A DNA stretch of 64,000 bases from Chitinophaga filiformis. Its GTDB lineage: Bacteria > Bacteroidota > Bacteroidia > Chitinophagales > Chitinophagaceae. The stretch's first letter is position 1; each line of letters opens with the position of its first letter. The notes under the pieces are model-generated. The model worked only from the letters and a program-made list of their open reading frames with translations. It was not told the DNA's origin and ran no database searches. The stretch covers positions 5,683,001-5,747,000 of the forward strand of contig NZ_CP095855.1 of the NCBI RefSeq assembly GCF_023100805.1, given 5' to 3'. Of the stretch, positions 1 through 7,383 are shown piece by piece. A program made the translations under genes and the position numbers.

Positions 1-44
1 CGCATTAAATTACAAAGTACATCCGAAGAACAGCAACCACCCTT

Positions 45-914
45 TTATCGACAAAAGTGCTTCATTAGTTTCACCTGGTCGGATGTCACCCGTGTCTGAT
101 CATAGGCCAGATACAGGGTATTCTCAGTTTTCTCCATACCAGCCCAGATTATTTTCAGATCATCGTCCACCATATAGTCTGTCGCTATTGTCAAAGCAGT
201 ACAATGCTTAAGCGATTTTAAGATAATATTCATGTCGGGAATTACGCAGTATGGTGTAATGACCGGGCGCTTGTAGAAGTTCTTTTGCCAGAACCTGCGT
301 ACGATAGCGAGGTCTGTCGTGTATGCTATCCATGGTTGAGATAACAGCCATGTCTCAGCATTTTCCCATTCCTGTTTGCTGACATAAATATCAAATGCTG
401 TCGTGTCAATGGTCTTATTGCCTGCTATGACAAAAGTCTCCTGTCGCACAGGTTCGAAAGCAAGGCCCTTGAAATCGCTCATTTTAGTTGCCACTACAAA
501 GTCCAGGCTGCCCCTCTGTAACTTGCTGAGTAACTCTTTAGTGCGTCCAAAAGACAAAATAAGGTGAGCATCAATAGTGGTGATCTTTTCAGCTAATACG
601 GACTGGAAATACTCCTGTACACATCCCAGCCGGATGACAGGCAATTGCTTTTTCAGGCAGGCAGCATTGAAACTCGCTTCCACTTTCTCCAGTTTCTCCA
701 GCGGCCCCACTACCTGTGTATAAAACAATTTACCGTAATCGGTAGGCACCAGTTTCGGCTTCCGTTCAAACAATGGCTTTCCAACATTCGCTTCCAGGGA
801 AGACAGGTGCTGGCTCACATTGGGCTGTGATATAAACAAAGCCTTTGCAGCCGCTGTCAGCGATCCTGTTTCATAAACGGCCTTAAATGTTCTATACCAT
901 TCTAAGTTCACCAT
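45..914 (-). CDS. LysR-family transcriptional regulator
   Basis: A 289-residue protein whose first ~60 residues form a LysR winged helix-turn-helix (SLTAAAKALFISQPNVSQHL, residues 18-37, is the recognition-helix region). The rest fits a substrate-binding-like effector domain, though it is shorter and more divergent than in classic LysR proteins. It is transcribed away from the esterase gene that starts 96 bp away. LysR regulators often control the divergent neighbour, so the esterase is the likely target (inference). The AT-rich spacer holds a small inverted repeat at 925-940 that could be an operator. The inducer cannot be read from sequence. Confidence 0.9.
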   Translation of the reverse strand: MVNLEWYRTFKAVYETGSLTAAAKALFISQPNVSQHLSSLEANVGKPLFERKPKLVPTDYGKLFYTQVVGPLEKLEKVEASFNAACLKKQLPVIRLGCVQEYFQSVLAEKITTIDAHLILSFGRTKELLSKLQRGSLDFVVATKMSDFKGLAFEPVRQETFVIAGNKTIDTTAFDIYVSKQEWENAETWLLSQPWIAYTTDLAIVRRFWQKNFYKRPVITPYCVIPDMNIILKSLKHCTALTIATDYMVDDDLKIIWAGMEKTENTLYLAYDQTRVTSDQVKLMKHFCR

Positions 915-924
915 GGCATAAAGC

Positions 925-940
925 TATAAATATTTTTATA
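925..940. promoter_or_regulatory. Inverted repeat in the LysR/esterase intergenic region
   Basis: TATAAA-n4-TTTATA lies in the 96-bp AT-rich spacer between two divergent starts, close to the LysR start codon. LysR proteins bind AT-rich inverted repeats (T-N11-A type) in such positions. Assignment as an operator is inference; AT-rich DNA produces such repeats by chance. Confidence 0.25.
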
Positions 941-1010
941 ACCACCAATAAATCACATTATTTTATTTATAAATGCACAGTACAGAAATTTGCATTAAAA
1001 CGATAATAAA

Positions 1011-1910
1011 ATGGAGATTTTACCACAGGTACAGGAGGCTTTGGCCTATATAAAGTCAGTCAGCGTTACTGAGATACAGGACAAGTTACAGGCTGCAAGA
1101 ATATCCTATGAAAAGTTGGCCCCTCTTGCCGGAGAACCGGAAGCAGTATTTGCAGTGGAGGACAAAACCATCGAATTCCCCGACCGGAACATTAATATCA
1201 GGATTTACAGACCGAACGGTGAAAAAGGTTTACCGGCAGTGGTCTTCTTTCATGGCGGCGGCTTCTTCAAAGGAAGCCTTGAGTCGCACGACAGGCCTCT
1301 ACGGCAGCTTGCCAATTTATCGGGTGTAGTCATTATTTCAGTCGACTACCGGCTTGCTCCGGAATATCAATTCCCTCACGGCGTGAATGACTGTATCGAT
1401 GCTACTGAATGGATCATCAGTCACGCGGAAGAACTGGGTATAGATGGTCTGTCTGTTGCAGTAGCCGGAGACAGCGCCGGTGGTACCTTAGCCACTGCTG
1501 TGGCGGGAAAAGTGAAAAACATCTTATGCCAGGTGCTTATATACCCTGCCACTGATTCCTCCCTTGCTACCAGCTCATGGTCAACATTTGCAGAGGGCCC
1601 TATACTGACCTTAAAGAGTGCTGTTGAGTTCTGGAATTATTATACAGAAGATAAAATACAGGCGGCACCGATATTCAACGATGACCTTTCCGGGATGCCC
1701 GATACACTCATCATAATAGGAGAATATGACCCTTTGCTCGATGAAGTCACGCAATATGCACAAAAGCTTCGCCAGGCATATGTGGAGGTAACTGAAAGGC
1801 TTTATCCCAAAATGCTGCATGGCTTCTTCCAGATGGGTGGTGTTATAGATGAGGGAAGAGAGGCTATTGAAACGGTGGCGAGATATATCAGGTATAAATT
1901 GGCACCTTAA
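1011..1910 (+). CDS. Alpha/beta hydrolase, hormone-sensitive-lipase-type esterase
   Basis: A 299-residue esterase of the HSL/arylacetamide deacetylase group. The oxyanion-hole motif HGGGF is at residues 81-85 and the nucleophile elbow GDSAGG at 153-158 (Ser155). Asp240 (GEYDP) and His270 (LHGFF) complete an intact catalytic triad. No signal peptide is visible, so it is probably cytoplasmic. Members hydrolyse short-chain acyl esters; the natural substrate is unknown. It is divergent from the LysR gene, which probably regulates it. A hairpin pair at 1933-2005 separates it from the convergent aminopeptidase gene. Confidence 0.92.
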   Translation: MEILPQVQEALAYIKSVSVTEIQDKLQAARISYEKLAPLAGEPEAVFAVEDKTIEFPDRNINIRIYRPNGEKGLPAVVFFHGGGFFKGSLESHDRPLRQLANLSGVVIISVDYRLAPEYQFPHGVNDCIDATEWIISHAEELGIDGLSVAVAGDSAGGTLATAVAGKVKNILCQVLIYPATDSSLATSSWSTFAEGPILTLKSAVEFWNYYTEDKIQAAPIFNDDLSGMPDTLIIIGEYDPLLDEVTQYAQKLRQAYVEVTERLYPKMLHGFFQMGGVIDEGREAIETVARYIRYKLAP

Positions 1911-1932
1911 CTATTCAGTACGGTTGGTAAAA

Positions 1933-1973
1933 TTTGTTTAGACCTTACCGCATTCCCGTAAGGCCTAAACAAA
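1933..1973. terminator. Hairpin downstream of the esterase
   Basis: TTTGTTTAG, one unpaired base and CCTTAC face GTAAGG, one unpaired base and CTAAACAAA around a 9-nt loop. It lies 23 nt past the esterase stop and precedes a second hairpin. Confidence 0.55.
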
Positions 1974-1975
1974 CA

Positions 1976-2005
1976 AAAAGGAGATCAATTTCCTGATCTC
2001 CTTTT
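1976..2005. terminator. Bidirectional terminator between convergent genes
   Basis: AAAAGGAGATCA pairs perfectly with TGATCTCCTTTT (12 bp, 6-nt loop). The A/T tracts on both sides make it usable from both strands. It serves the esterase (+) and the aminopeptidase gene that ends at 2029 (-). Confidence 0.8.
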
Positions 2006-2028
2006 CTCATACTATCAAAAAATATCTC

Positions 2029-2793
2029 CTAATTTAATATCCCGTTCATCTCCGTCAAAATAATCGGCTTTCCATCAGTCACTACAATAGTGTGCTCATG
2101 CTGCGCCATATATCCGCCTTTATTACCTACCATTGTCCATCCGTCATTTGTCTCTGTTGCATAGGTTGAAGTGGTGGAAATAAATGTCTCAATAGCCACA
2201 ACAGAATTCTTTCTGAATCGCCTTGTGTCGAATCGATTTTTGTAATTCAGCAATTCGCCTGGCTCCTCGTGTAAACCTCTTCCGATACCATGTCCGCCCA
2301 GGTTCTTAATTACTTTAAAGCCTCTCTTCTTAGCTTCTGTTTCCATCAGGTATCCGATATCAGCTATCTTCACTCCTCCCCTGATATTGTTGAGGGCCTT
2401 TTGCAATATTTCTTTGGATGCGTCCACCAGTTTTTGATGCTGATGAATATCATTTCCCAGCACAAATGATCCGCCGTTATCAGCCCAAAAGCCGTCTAAT
2501 TCAGCCGAAACGTCAATATTGATCAGATCACCTTCCTTTAAAATTCTCCTTTCAGAAGGAATACCATGACAAAATTCGTTGTCAACGCTGATACAGGTAT
2601 ATCCGGGAAATCCGTATGTTAAAAAAGGTGCTGACTTTGCTCCCATATCGGACAATATCTTAGCGCCGTATTCATCCAGTTCTTTTGTACTCATACCGGG
2701 TTGAGCATAGGTCCGCATGGCTTTCAAGGTAGCTGCAACGGCTTCACTCGCTTTTTGCATCCCCAGCAGTTCAGATTCTTTTGTTATCGACAT
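2029..2793 (-). CDS. map: Methionine aminopeptidase, type I
   Basis: A 254-residue type I methionine aminopeptidase that removes N-terminal Met from new proteins using two metal ions. The ligands appear intact: Asp94 (NIDVSA), Asp105 (GFWADN), the His of GHGIGRGLHEEP, the Glu of AIETF and the late Glu of EHTIVVTDG. It is compact, with no N-terminal extension. It stands alone rather than in a ribosomal-protein operon, so it may be a second copy; the window cannot show this. The Thr-Phe usually found after the second Asp ligand is replaced by GGSF. Confidence 0.92.
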   Translation of the reverse strand: MSITKESELLGMQKASEAVAATLKAMRTYAQPGMSTKELDEYGAKILSDMGAKSAPFLTYGFPGYTCISVDNEFCHGIPSERRILKEGDLINIDVSAELDGFWADNGGSFVLGNDIHQHQKLVDASKEILQKALNNIRGGVKIADIGYLMETEAKKRGFKVIKNLGGHGIGRGLHEEPGELLNYKNRFDTRRFRKNSVVAIETFISTTSTYATETNDGWTMVGNKGGYMAQHEHTIVVTDGKPIILTEMNGILN

Positions 2794-3132
2794 ATATTGT
2801 TTTCTATTTTATTGCTACTAATATTTAAAGTCTATTATCGGCGTGCATTTATGCCTGTTGTACTTTCGCGCCATCCTCCAATCTGCATAAACGAAGGTCG
2901 AATTGATATGGGCCGGCACTTCTAGCTCTAATGATAAGTTGAATTTCCCTTTCCTTTCTCATTCATACAATATTGTGCATACCGGACAATTGTAATGCTA
3001 TCAACAAATTTAAATCTTTCGCACAAATATTGTTCTGAAAATAAATAAACGGCAGTTTATTGAGTAATTCGAAGAAGAACACCGGCTGTTCGCACACGAT
3101 AAAATATTGGAAGTATGAAATAAGTTTACTTA
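2794..3132. other. Intergenic region, nothing clear
   Basis: About 340 bp between the aminopeptidase start and the promoter of the membrane-protein gene. No convincing gene, RNA or repeat was seen. A TTG start at 3060 could extend the next gene, but it would read through the promoter palindrome, so I left it out. Confidence 0.5.
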
Positions 3133-3147
3133 CTTTGTATTACAAAG
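3130..3147 (+). promoter_or_regulatory. Promoter-like element overlapped by a palindrome
   Basis: CTTTGTA-T-TACAAAG (3133-3147) is a perfect 7-bp-arm palindrome. It overlaps TTACTTTG, a one-mismatch match to the Bacteroidota -7 consensus TAnnTTTG. It lies 9 nt before the ATG at 3156, so a bound protein would block transcription start. The regulator is unknown; the operator role is inference. Confidence 0.5.
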
Positions 3148-3155
3148 CACTTCTT

Positions 3156-3653
3156 ATGGTGACAAATACAGTAAAATTCAGAAGGGAAATAAAGGCCTGG
3201 CTCATCTTTTTTATCGTTGCCCTGCTGCTGAGTGGCATCACCGCCTTCCCTGTAGAAACCGAGCTGCAATGGGTCTGTTCCTGGTGGCCGGAACAATATT
3301 CTGCCTTCTATAAATGGCTGTTTACCTGTTACCAGGCAATAAAGAACACTAACGAACAATATCCTTTCCTTGCCTATGGATACGATTGGCTGGCATTTGC
3401 TCACATTGTAATTGCTATCGCATTCATCGGCCCTCTCAGGGATCCGGTAAAAAATATCTGGATCATCGAATTCGGATGCATAGCCTGTGTTGCAATTATA
3501 CCGTTGGCCTTTATAGCAGGGCAGATCAGGCAGATCCCCATTCACTGGCGACTGATCGATTGTTCATTCGGAATTATAGGAATAGTTCCGCTCTTAATAT
3601 GCCATAGAAAGATAAAACAATTGGAAAAGGCAATCGCTTATAAAGTATTGTGA
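3156..3653 (+). CDS. Hypothetical multi-pass membrane protein
   Basis: A 165-residue protein with about four hydrophobic segments (starting near WLIFFIVALLLSG) and no recognised family. The start at ATG 3156 was chosen because the promoter-like palindrome ends at 3147; a TTG at 3060 would add 32 residues. Its stop overlaps the ATG of the next gene (TGATG), so the two are almost certainly co-translated. The partner is an MpaB/DUF2236-type oxygenase, so it may be a membrane anchor or electron-transfer partner. That role is only inferred from linkage. Confidence 0.75.
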   Translation: MVTNTVKFRREIKAWLIFFIVALLLSGITAFPVETELQWVCSWWPEQYSAFYKWLFTCYQAIKNTNEQYPFLAYGYDWLAFAHIVIAIAFIGPLRDPVKNIWIIEFGCIACVAIIPLAFIAGQIRQIPIHWRLIDCSFGIIGIVPLLICHRKIKQLEKAIAYKVL

Positions 3654-4444
3654 TGAAGACATTTGTGGAAGACACATCAATTGTGAGGAAAATATGGGGT
3701 ACGACAGATATTACACTTTTCATATTTGCCGGCGCCAGCGCAGAATTTGCATTGAACAAAGAGGTGGATTGGCTGTACTTCACAGGCAAATTGCCCGGCG
3801 ATCCTATCGGACGTTTGTTTTCTACAGTCAAATACGCCCAGTACATTCTTTTTAAAGCCGAAAAAGAGGCCATTGCTTCGATTGAAAAGATAAACGTCAT
3901 ACACCAGCATATTGAAACAGCACGTGGCAGTAAAATAAGTAACGAAGGTTACCAGGACGTATTATACATGCTGATCTATTATTCTATCACCGCTTTTGAA
4001 CTGTTGCAAAGAACATTAACCAATGAGGAGAAAGATGACATTGTGAACGCCTTCTCCAGGATCGGTCATTATATGCATATCCATGATATTCCTGCTGATT
4101 ACAGGGAATGGAAAAAAACATACGAACACCAGCTGACCTGCAGCCTCCGGAACAGCGATTTTACCAAAGATCTCTTTCAGCAATATAAAAAACACTTAGG
4201 CACCTTCCGCTATTTCCTGCTGCTCGATATTCAAAGAATGTTGGTATCCAGACAAGTAAACGATCTGCTCAGGCTGGGACGACCACGAATTGTCCAGTTG
4301 ATGATCCCGTTTTATCGGATGATCCGGAAATGTCAATGGCATAAACAGCTTATACTCATGATGGTGCCGTCTCAATTCAAAGCGCAGGTGAAGGCAATGG
4401 ACCAGAATAATACGCCCGGACTACCAGGTATTACAACAGTTTAG
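3653..4444 (+). CDS. MpaB/DUF2236-type oxygenase family protein
   Basis: A 263-residue protein resembling the DUF2236/MpaB family, a haem b-containing group that includes the latex-clearing protein and a fungal mycophenolic-acid enzyme. The N-terminal pattern RKIWG...FAGASAEFAL...DPIGRLFST and the mid-region YYSITAFELLQRTL then ADYREW follow the family layout. The reaction in this bacterium is unknown. GTG 3650 is an alternative start; ATG 3653 gives the usual one-base TGATG overlap with the upstream membrane-protein gene. No signal peptide is seen. Confidence 0.75.
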   Translation: MKTFVEDTSIVRKIWGTTDITLFIFAGASAEFALNKEVDWLYFTGKLPGDPIGRLFSTVKYAQYILFKAEKEAIASIEKINVIHQHIETARGSKISNEGYQDVLYMLIYYSITAFELLQRTLTNEEKDDIVNAFSRIGHYMHIHDIPADYREWKKTYEHQLTCSLRNSDFTKDLFQQYKKHLGTFRYFLLLDIQRMLVSRQVNDLLRLGRPRIVQLMIPFYRMIRKCQWHKQLILMMVPSQFKAQVKAMDQNNTPGLPGITTV

Positions 4445-4557
4445 CTTATAGTTTAATTTGCTAATACACAATCATGTGAACACATTTTTCTCTTTTTGCG
4501 TAGTCATACAGGTATATACCAATTGCGCCTGATTTCCCCTTACATGATGGCAGGAAC

Positions 4558-4572
4558 TTCGATTGAGATTCG
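4558..4572 (+). repeat. Outer inverted repeat, left copy
   Basis: TTCGATTGAGATTCG is exactly complementary to 6164-6178 on the far side of the IS element. With the IS removed, the pair would flank the 33-bp hairpin at 4581-4659. This suggests the IS landed inside a pre-existing palindromic element. Confidence 0.7.
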
Positions 4573-4580
4573 ATTGAAAC

Positions 4581-4659
4581 GGCTTTGAGAAGGCTTTATC
4601 TTACGTTCATCTTCCGTTCAAGACGTAAGATGAACGTAAGATAAAGCCTTCTCAAAGCC
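4581..4659. repeat. Perfect 33-bp hairpin
   Basis: Arms 4581-4613 and 4627-4659 are exactly complementary over 33 bp, with a 13-nt loop. It is far longer than a Rho-independent terminator and lacks a terminal T-run. The arm near the loop (ATCTTACGTTCATCTTCCGTT) resembles the matching part of the hairpin at 6332-6421, so the two belong to one repeat family. Function unknown; a palindromic MITE-like or REP-like element is possible. Confidence 0.9.
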
Positions 4660-4705
4660 TATTGTCAGGTCCTGAAATAGGTTTACACCTTAAAAAGTGT
4701 AAAAC

Positions 4706-5122
4706 ATGCAAAATTCAAACAATCAGAACAAAGGTGGACGCAAGGGACGCCTGGGACCACAGTTCCAATATGAGCAGTCGTTCATGAACAAAGTCGTAGC
4801 CGATTACATGGCCGGAGACCAAAGCATGAGCCAGGTCGCAGCTCGTTATAAGATCACTAAACCACAAATAGCTTATTGGTACTCTCTTTTTTCTTCCGAA
4901 CTTAGGCAAACGACTTTGGAAAAACCCATAATATCTACGGCCATGACAGAACAGGAAAAAAAGGAGTTTGATGCTTTAAGAAAGCAAAATGAAGAACTCC
5001 GTAAAAAGCTGGAACATGCCAATTTAAAGGCATTTGCTTTTCAGACAATGATCGAAGTTGCTGAAGAACAATTTAATATTGAGATCCAAAAAAAGCCTGG
5101 TACCAAGCCGTCTGCAGAGTAA
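4706..5122 (+). CDS. IS3-family transposase OrfA
   Basis: A 138-residue protein with an N-terminal helix-turn-helix (about residues 25-60) for binding the terminal repeats and a leucine-rich coiled coil near residues 85-115 for multimerisation. Codons 5089-5095 read A-AAA-AAG, the standard IS3 minus-one slippery heptamer. After slippage the ribosome enters the OrfB frame at 5095 and meets no stop, giving a fused OrfAB of about 450 residues. Alone, OrfA acts as a repressor or targeting subunit in this family. Confidence 0.92.
   Translation: MQNSNNQNKGGRKGRLGPQFQYEQSFMNKVVADYMAGDQSMSQVAARYKITKPQIAYWYSLFSSELRQTTLEKPIISTAMTEQEKKEFDALRKQNEELRKKLEHANLKAFAFQTMIEVAEEQFNIEIQKKPGTKPSAE
5089..5095 (+). 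promoter_or_regulatory. Programmed minus-one frameshift site (A-AAA-AAG)
   Basis: The heptamer lies in OrfA phase 9 codons before the OrfA stop. After a minus-one slip, reading resumes at GCC TGG TAC and stays open to 6057. This is the canonical IS3-family arrangement for making the OrfAB transposase. Confidence 0.9.
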
Positions 5123-5145
5123 AAGAACATTATCCGGACAAGGAT

Positions 5146-6057
5146 TTGGGTAATGTTTGCGGACTGTTTGGTAAAAGCAGACAAGCTTTTTATAAGCGGA
5201 AAAACAGCGATCATCAATTTGGCCTGGAAATGGCCATCGTTCTTGACAAAGCGGAGCAAATCAGAGCTTCACAAAAGCGACTGGGCGCCAGAAAACTTCA
5301 TAGAATGCTTTCACAAACTCTTCAACATCATAAAATTAAATTAGGCAGGGATCGATTTTTCAATCTGTTGGCTGAAAATGGAATGCTTGTCCGTAAAAGA
5401 AAACGTAAGAAAATACGGACTACCGATTCTAATCATCCCTTCAAAAAATATCCTAATCTGATTAAAGAGCTGAAGCTTAGTCAGGCTAACCAGGTGTGGG
5501 TTAGTGATATTACTTACCTTCCTTTGGTAGGCTCCCGGTTCTGTTATTTGAGCCTGATAACTGATGCTTATTCAAGAAAAATCGTCGGTTATTGCTTACA
5601 TCCATCACTGGAGGCCGAAGGGCCTATTGAGGCCTTAAAAATGGCTTTATCGGATATAAAGAATCCCATCAAATATAGCCTGATTCACCACTCTGACAGA
5701 GGGTCACAATATTGTAGTAAAAACTACATAGAATTACTTAATGATAGTCACGTCGGCATTAGTATGGCCGAGAAGGGCAACCCGTATGAAAATGCCATTG
5801 CTGAGCGAGTAAATGGAATATTAAAGTTAGAATTTGGCCTGGACCGGTTATTTAAAAACTATGAAGCCGCGGCTGCTATAGTAGCAGAGACTATCCGCAT
5901 CTACAATGAACAAAGGCCTCATACAAGCTGCGACTATCTGACTCCGAATCAGGCACATACAAAACAAGGGGAATTAGTAAGGAGATGGCGAACCAAGAAA
6001 AAAGATGGTCCAAAATCAGGATTAACAGCAGATACTGTCAACCTGATCCAGGACTAA
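5146..6057 (+). CDS. IS3-family transposase OrfB (DDE integrase core)
   Basis: The catalytic half of the transposase (303 residues from a TTG). In practice it is probably made mainly as the frameshifted OrfAB from 4706, since its frame is open from 5095 without a start of its own. The rve/DDE triad is intact: Asp121 (VSDITYLP), Asp184 (HHSDRGSQY) and Glu220 (AIAERVNG), with the canonical 35 residues between the second Asp and the Glu. An HTH_21-like region precedes the core. No frameshift or internal stop is visible. Confidence 0.93.
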   Translation: MGNVCGLFGKSRQAFYKRKNSDHQFGLEMAIVLDKAEQIRASQKRLGARKLHRMLSQTLQHHKIKLGRDRFFNLLAENGMLVRKRKRKKIRTTDSNHPFKKYPNLIKELKLSQANQVWVSDITYLPLVGSRFCYLSLITDAYSRKIVGYCLHPSLEAEGPIEALKMALSDIKNPIKYSLIHHSDRGSQYCSKNYIELLNDSHVGISMAEKGNPYENAIAERVNGILKLEFGLDRLFKNYEAAAAIVAETIRIYNEQRPHTSCDYLTPNQAHTKQGELVRRWRTKKKDGPKSGLTADTVNLIQD

Positions 6058-6163
6058 AATCTAAAGAAAACAACCTTTTTAGGATTATCTTTTAATATTG
6101 TAAAATTCAAACGGATTATCTCACCAAAAGTGTAAACCTATACCAGGATAAGACATATTGTAA

Positions 6164-6178
6164 CGAATCTCAATCGAA
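6164..6178 (-). repeat. Outer inverted repeat, right copy
   Basis: CGAATCTCAATCGAA, the exact complement of 4558-4572. The IS and the 33-bp hairpin lie between the two copies. Confidence 0.7.
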
Positions 6179-6331
6179 TAAGACGTAAAGCATCTTAGCT
6201 TCCCGGCCAACATCCCATGCCCAACCCGGAGCTACTTAGCGTTTATAACAAGCCAATGCTCATCGCGCCAAAACGGTGGCAAAACTTCCTGTACGCACAG
6301 AAAAACGACGAATCAGGCTTTGGATTCGGTA

Positions 6332-6421
6332 GAGGTATAGTCGAGGTAGCCTCATCTTCCCTTAATCTTCCGTTGCGGAACGGAAGATTAAGGGAAGATG
6401 AGGCTACCTCGACTATACCTC
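6332..6421. repeat. Perfect 43-bp hairpin
   Basis: Arms 6332-6374 and 6379-6421 are exactly complementary over 43 bp around a 4-nt loop (GCGG). The inner arm (ATCTTCCCTTAATCTTCCGTT) shares most bases with that of the 4581-4659 hairpin. Because the DNA is self-complementary, both strands carry mirror open frames; neither is a real gene. Transcribed, it would make a very stable RNA hairpin; as DNA it could extrude a cruciform. Function unknown. Confidence 0.92.
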
Positions 6422-6743
6422 CACTATACCTCAAAGGAAATATTCGTCAACGAACACACTAAAATGCGTATTTCCCGTATATGTTTTTCTTCCTTTTCGT
6501 CTTAACTTTGTTATGTGATCAGAAAAATATGGCCGGTAAACACTTACATGCTTATTGCTGTCTGATCGCCGTATTTTAAGAAAAATCCGCGTTATCAACG
6601 CGTCAAAATAAATGTGTATTTCGTTACTGAGACAGGCGCGATAGCCCCTGTGTTACTGAGCGGAATCACTGAGGATATTTGTTTAGGGCAGGTGTTTTTA
6701 TTCGCTACATCCGATAAGGTTGATCCTGGATGCCTATAGATGT
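6422..6743. other. Intergenic region with one promoter-like motif
   Basis: About 320 bp between the 43-bp hairpin and the end of the macro-domain gene. TAACTTTG at 6503-6510 matches the TAnnTTTG -7 consensus on the plus strand. It is followed only by a frame of about 16 codons (from GTG 6516) that I cannot assign. No other feature is seen. Confidence 0.4.
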
Positions 6744-7205
6744 TCATTCATCCCTGAAATTCTCAACCACAAAAAGGTCTAATTCCGGATACCTGGCTGC
6801 TGCCCTCTCAATAAGGACTTTGACATCATTCCAGTCAAGACCACCCAGGCCAGCACCTATTTTGGGCAATGCAATCTTATCCACTTTAAGTGTTGCGGCA
6901 ATAGATACCATCTTTTCAATAGCTTCTCCAACAGCCTCTAAATTGGCTCTTGTTGTCCAACTGACCTGTGTTCCCAGATTGAAAACATATCCTTCACCGT
7001 AACAATACTCAAAAACACTACCGAGGGTGAATTTACCAGACTTACAAAGCGCCTTGTACTCATTATACATTTTAGGGAATCTCGCTTTGAATTCAACCGC
7101 AATACCTTTTCCCATCGCTCCGGCACAGTTACATCCATGCGCATAATTCACAACTCCATTGATCTTAAATATGTTACCAAATTCAATATATCTAACCATT
7201 TGCAT
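6744..7205 (-). CDS. Macro-domain protein, TARG1/ALC1-like class
   Basis: A single macro domain of about 153 residues. These domains bind ADP-ribose and some remove it from proteins or nucleic acids. The pattern AHGCNCAGAMGKGIAVEFK near the N-terminus and LPKIGAGLGGLDWNDV near the C-terminus is that of the TARG1 (C6orf130)/DarG branch. The frame continues upstream to an ATG at 7247, but a TATCTTTG promoter element lies inside that extension, so the start is taken at 7205 (or ATG 7199). No DarT-like ADP-ribosyltransferase gene is adjacent, so partner and target are unknown. Confidence 0.88.
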   Translation of the reverse strand: MQMVRYIEFGNIFKINGVVNYAHGCNCAGAMGKGIAVEFKARFPKMYNEYKALCKSGKFTLGSVFEYCYGEGYVFNLGTQVSWTTRANLEAVGEAIEKMVSIAATLKVDKIALPKIGAGLGGLDWNDVKVLIERAAARYPELDLFVVENFRDE

Positions 7206-7219
7206 TTTTTTTGAGCGGC

Positions 7220-7227
7220 CAAAGATA
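7220..7227 (-). promoter_or_regulatory. Promoter -7 element of the macro-domain gene
   Basis: TATCTTTG on the minus strand is an exact match to TAnnTTTG, 14 nt before the chosen ATG at 7205. No clear -33 TTTG is seen. It argues against the longer start at 7247. Confidence 0.55.
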
Positions 7228-7383
7228 ACATAATCCATAGATTGCATTTAATTGTCCCTACGCAATCGTTATCGGCAACGATTGCGTAAAAAAATTCGCA
7301 ACCACCTGATCAACCTGTCAATTTATTGCTGAAATTCAACTTACCCCCTCATTACTATCTTTCAATAATTTAAAACCCACATT

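Larger units (their letters stand above)
4677..6141 (+). mobile_element. IS3-family insertion sequence, apparently intact
   Basis: An element of about 1465 bp bounded by inverted repeats: ATAGGTTTACAC at 4677-4688 and its complement at 6130-6141, with partial matching further in. It carries two overlapping-phase transposase frames joined by an A-AAA-AAG slippery site. The DDE residues are complete, so it may be active. No target-site duplication is visible at the exact ends. It sits in an intergenic region beside a long hairpin and disrupts no recognisable gene. Confidence 0.88.

Noticed and set aside
3060..3155. TTG-started extension of the membrane-protein gene
   Set aside because: It would place the start upstream of a promoter-like palindrome ending at 3147; the ATG at 3156 fits better.
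4670..6150. Target-site duplication of the IS element
   Set aside because: Flanks (CCTGAA on the left, ACCAGG on the right) do not match at any likely end position, so none is claimed.
6217..6462. Open frames on both strands across the 43-bp hairpin
   Set aside because: They mirror each other because the DNA is self-complementary; there is no protein-like conservation to support them.
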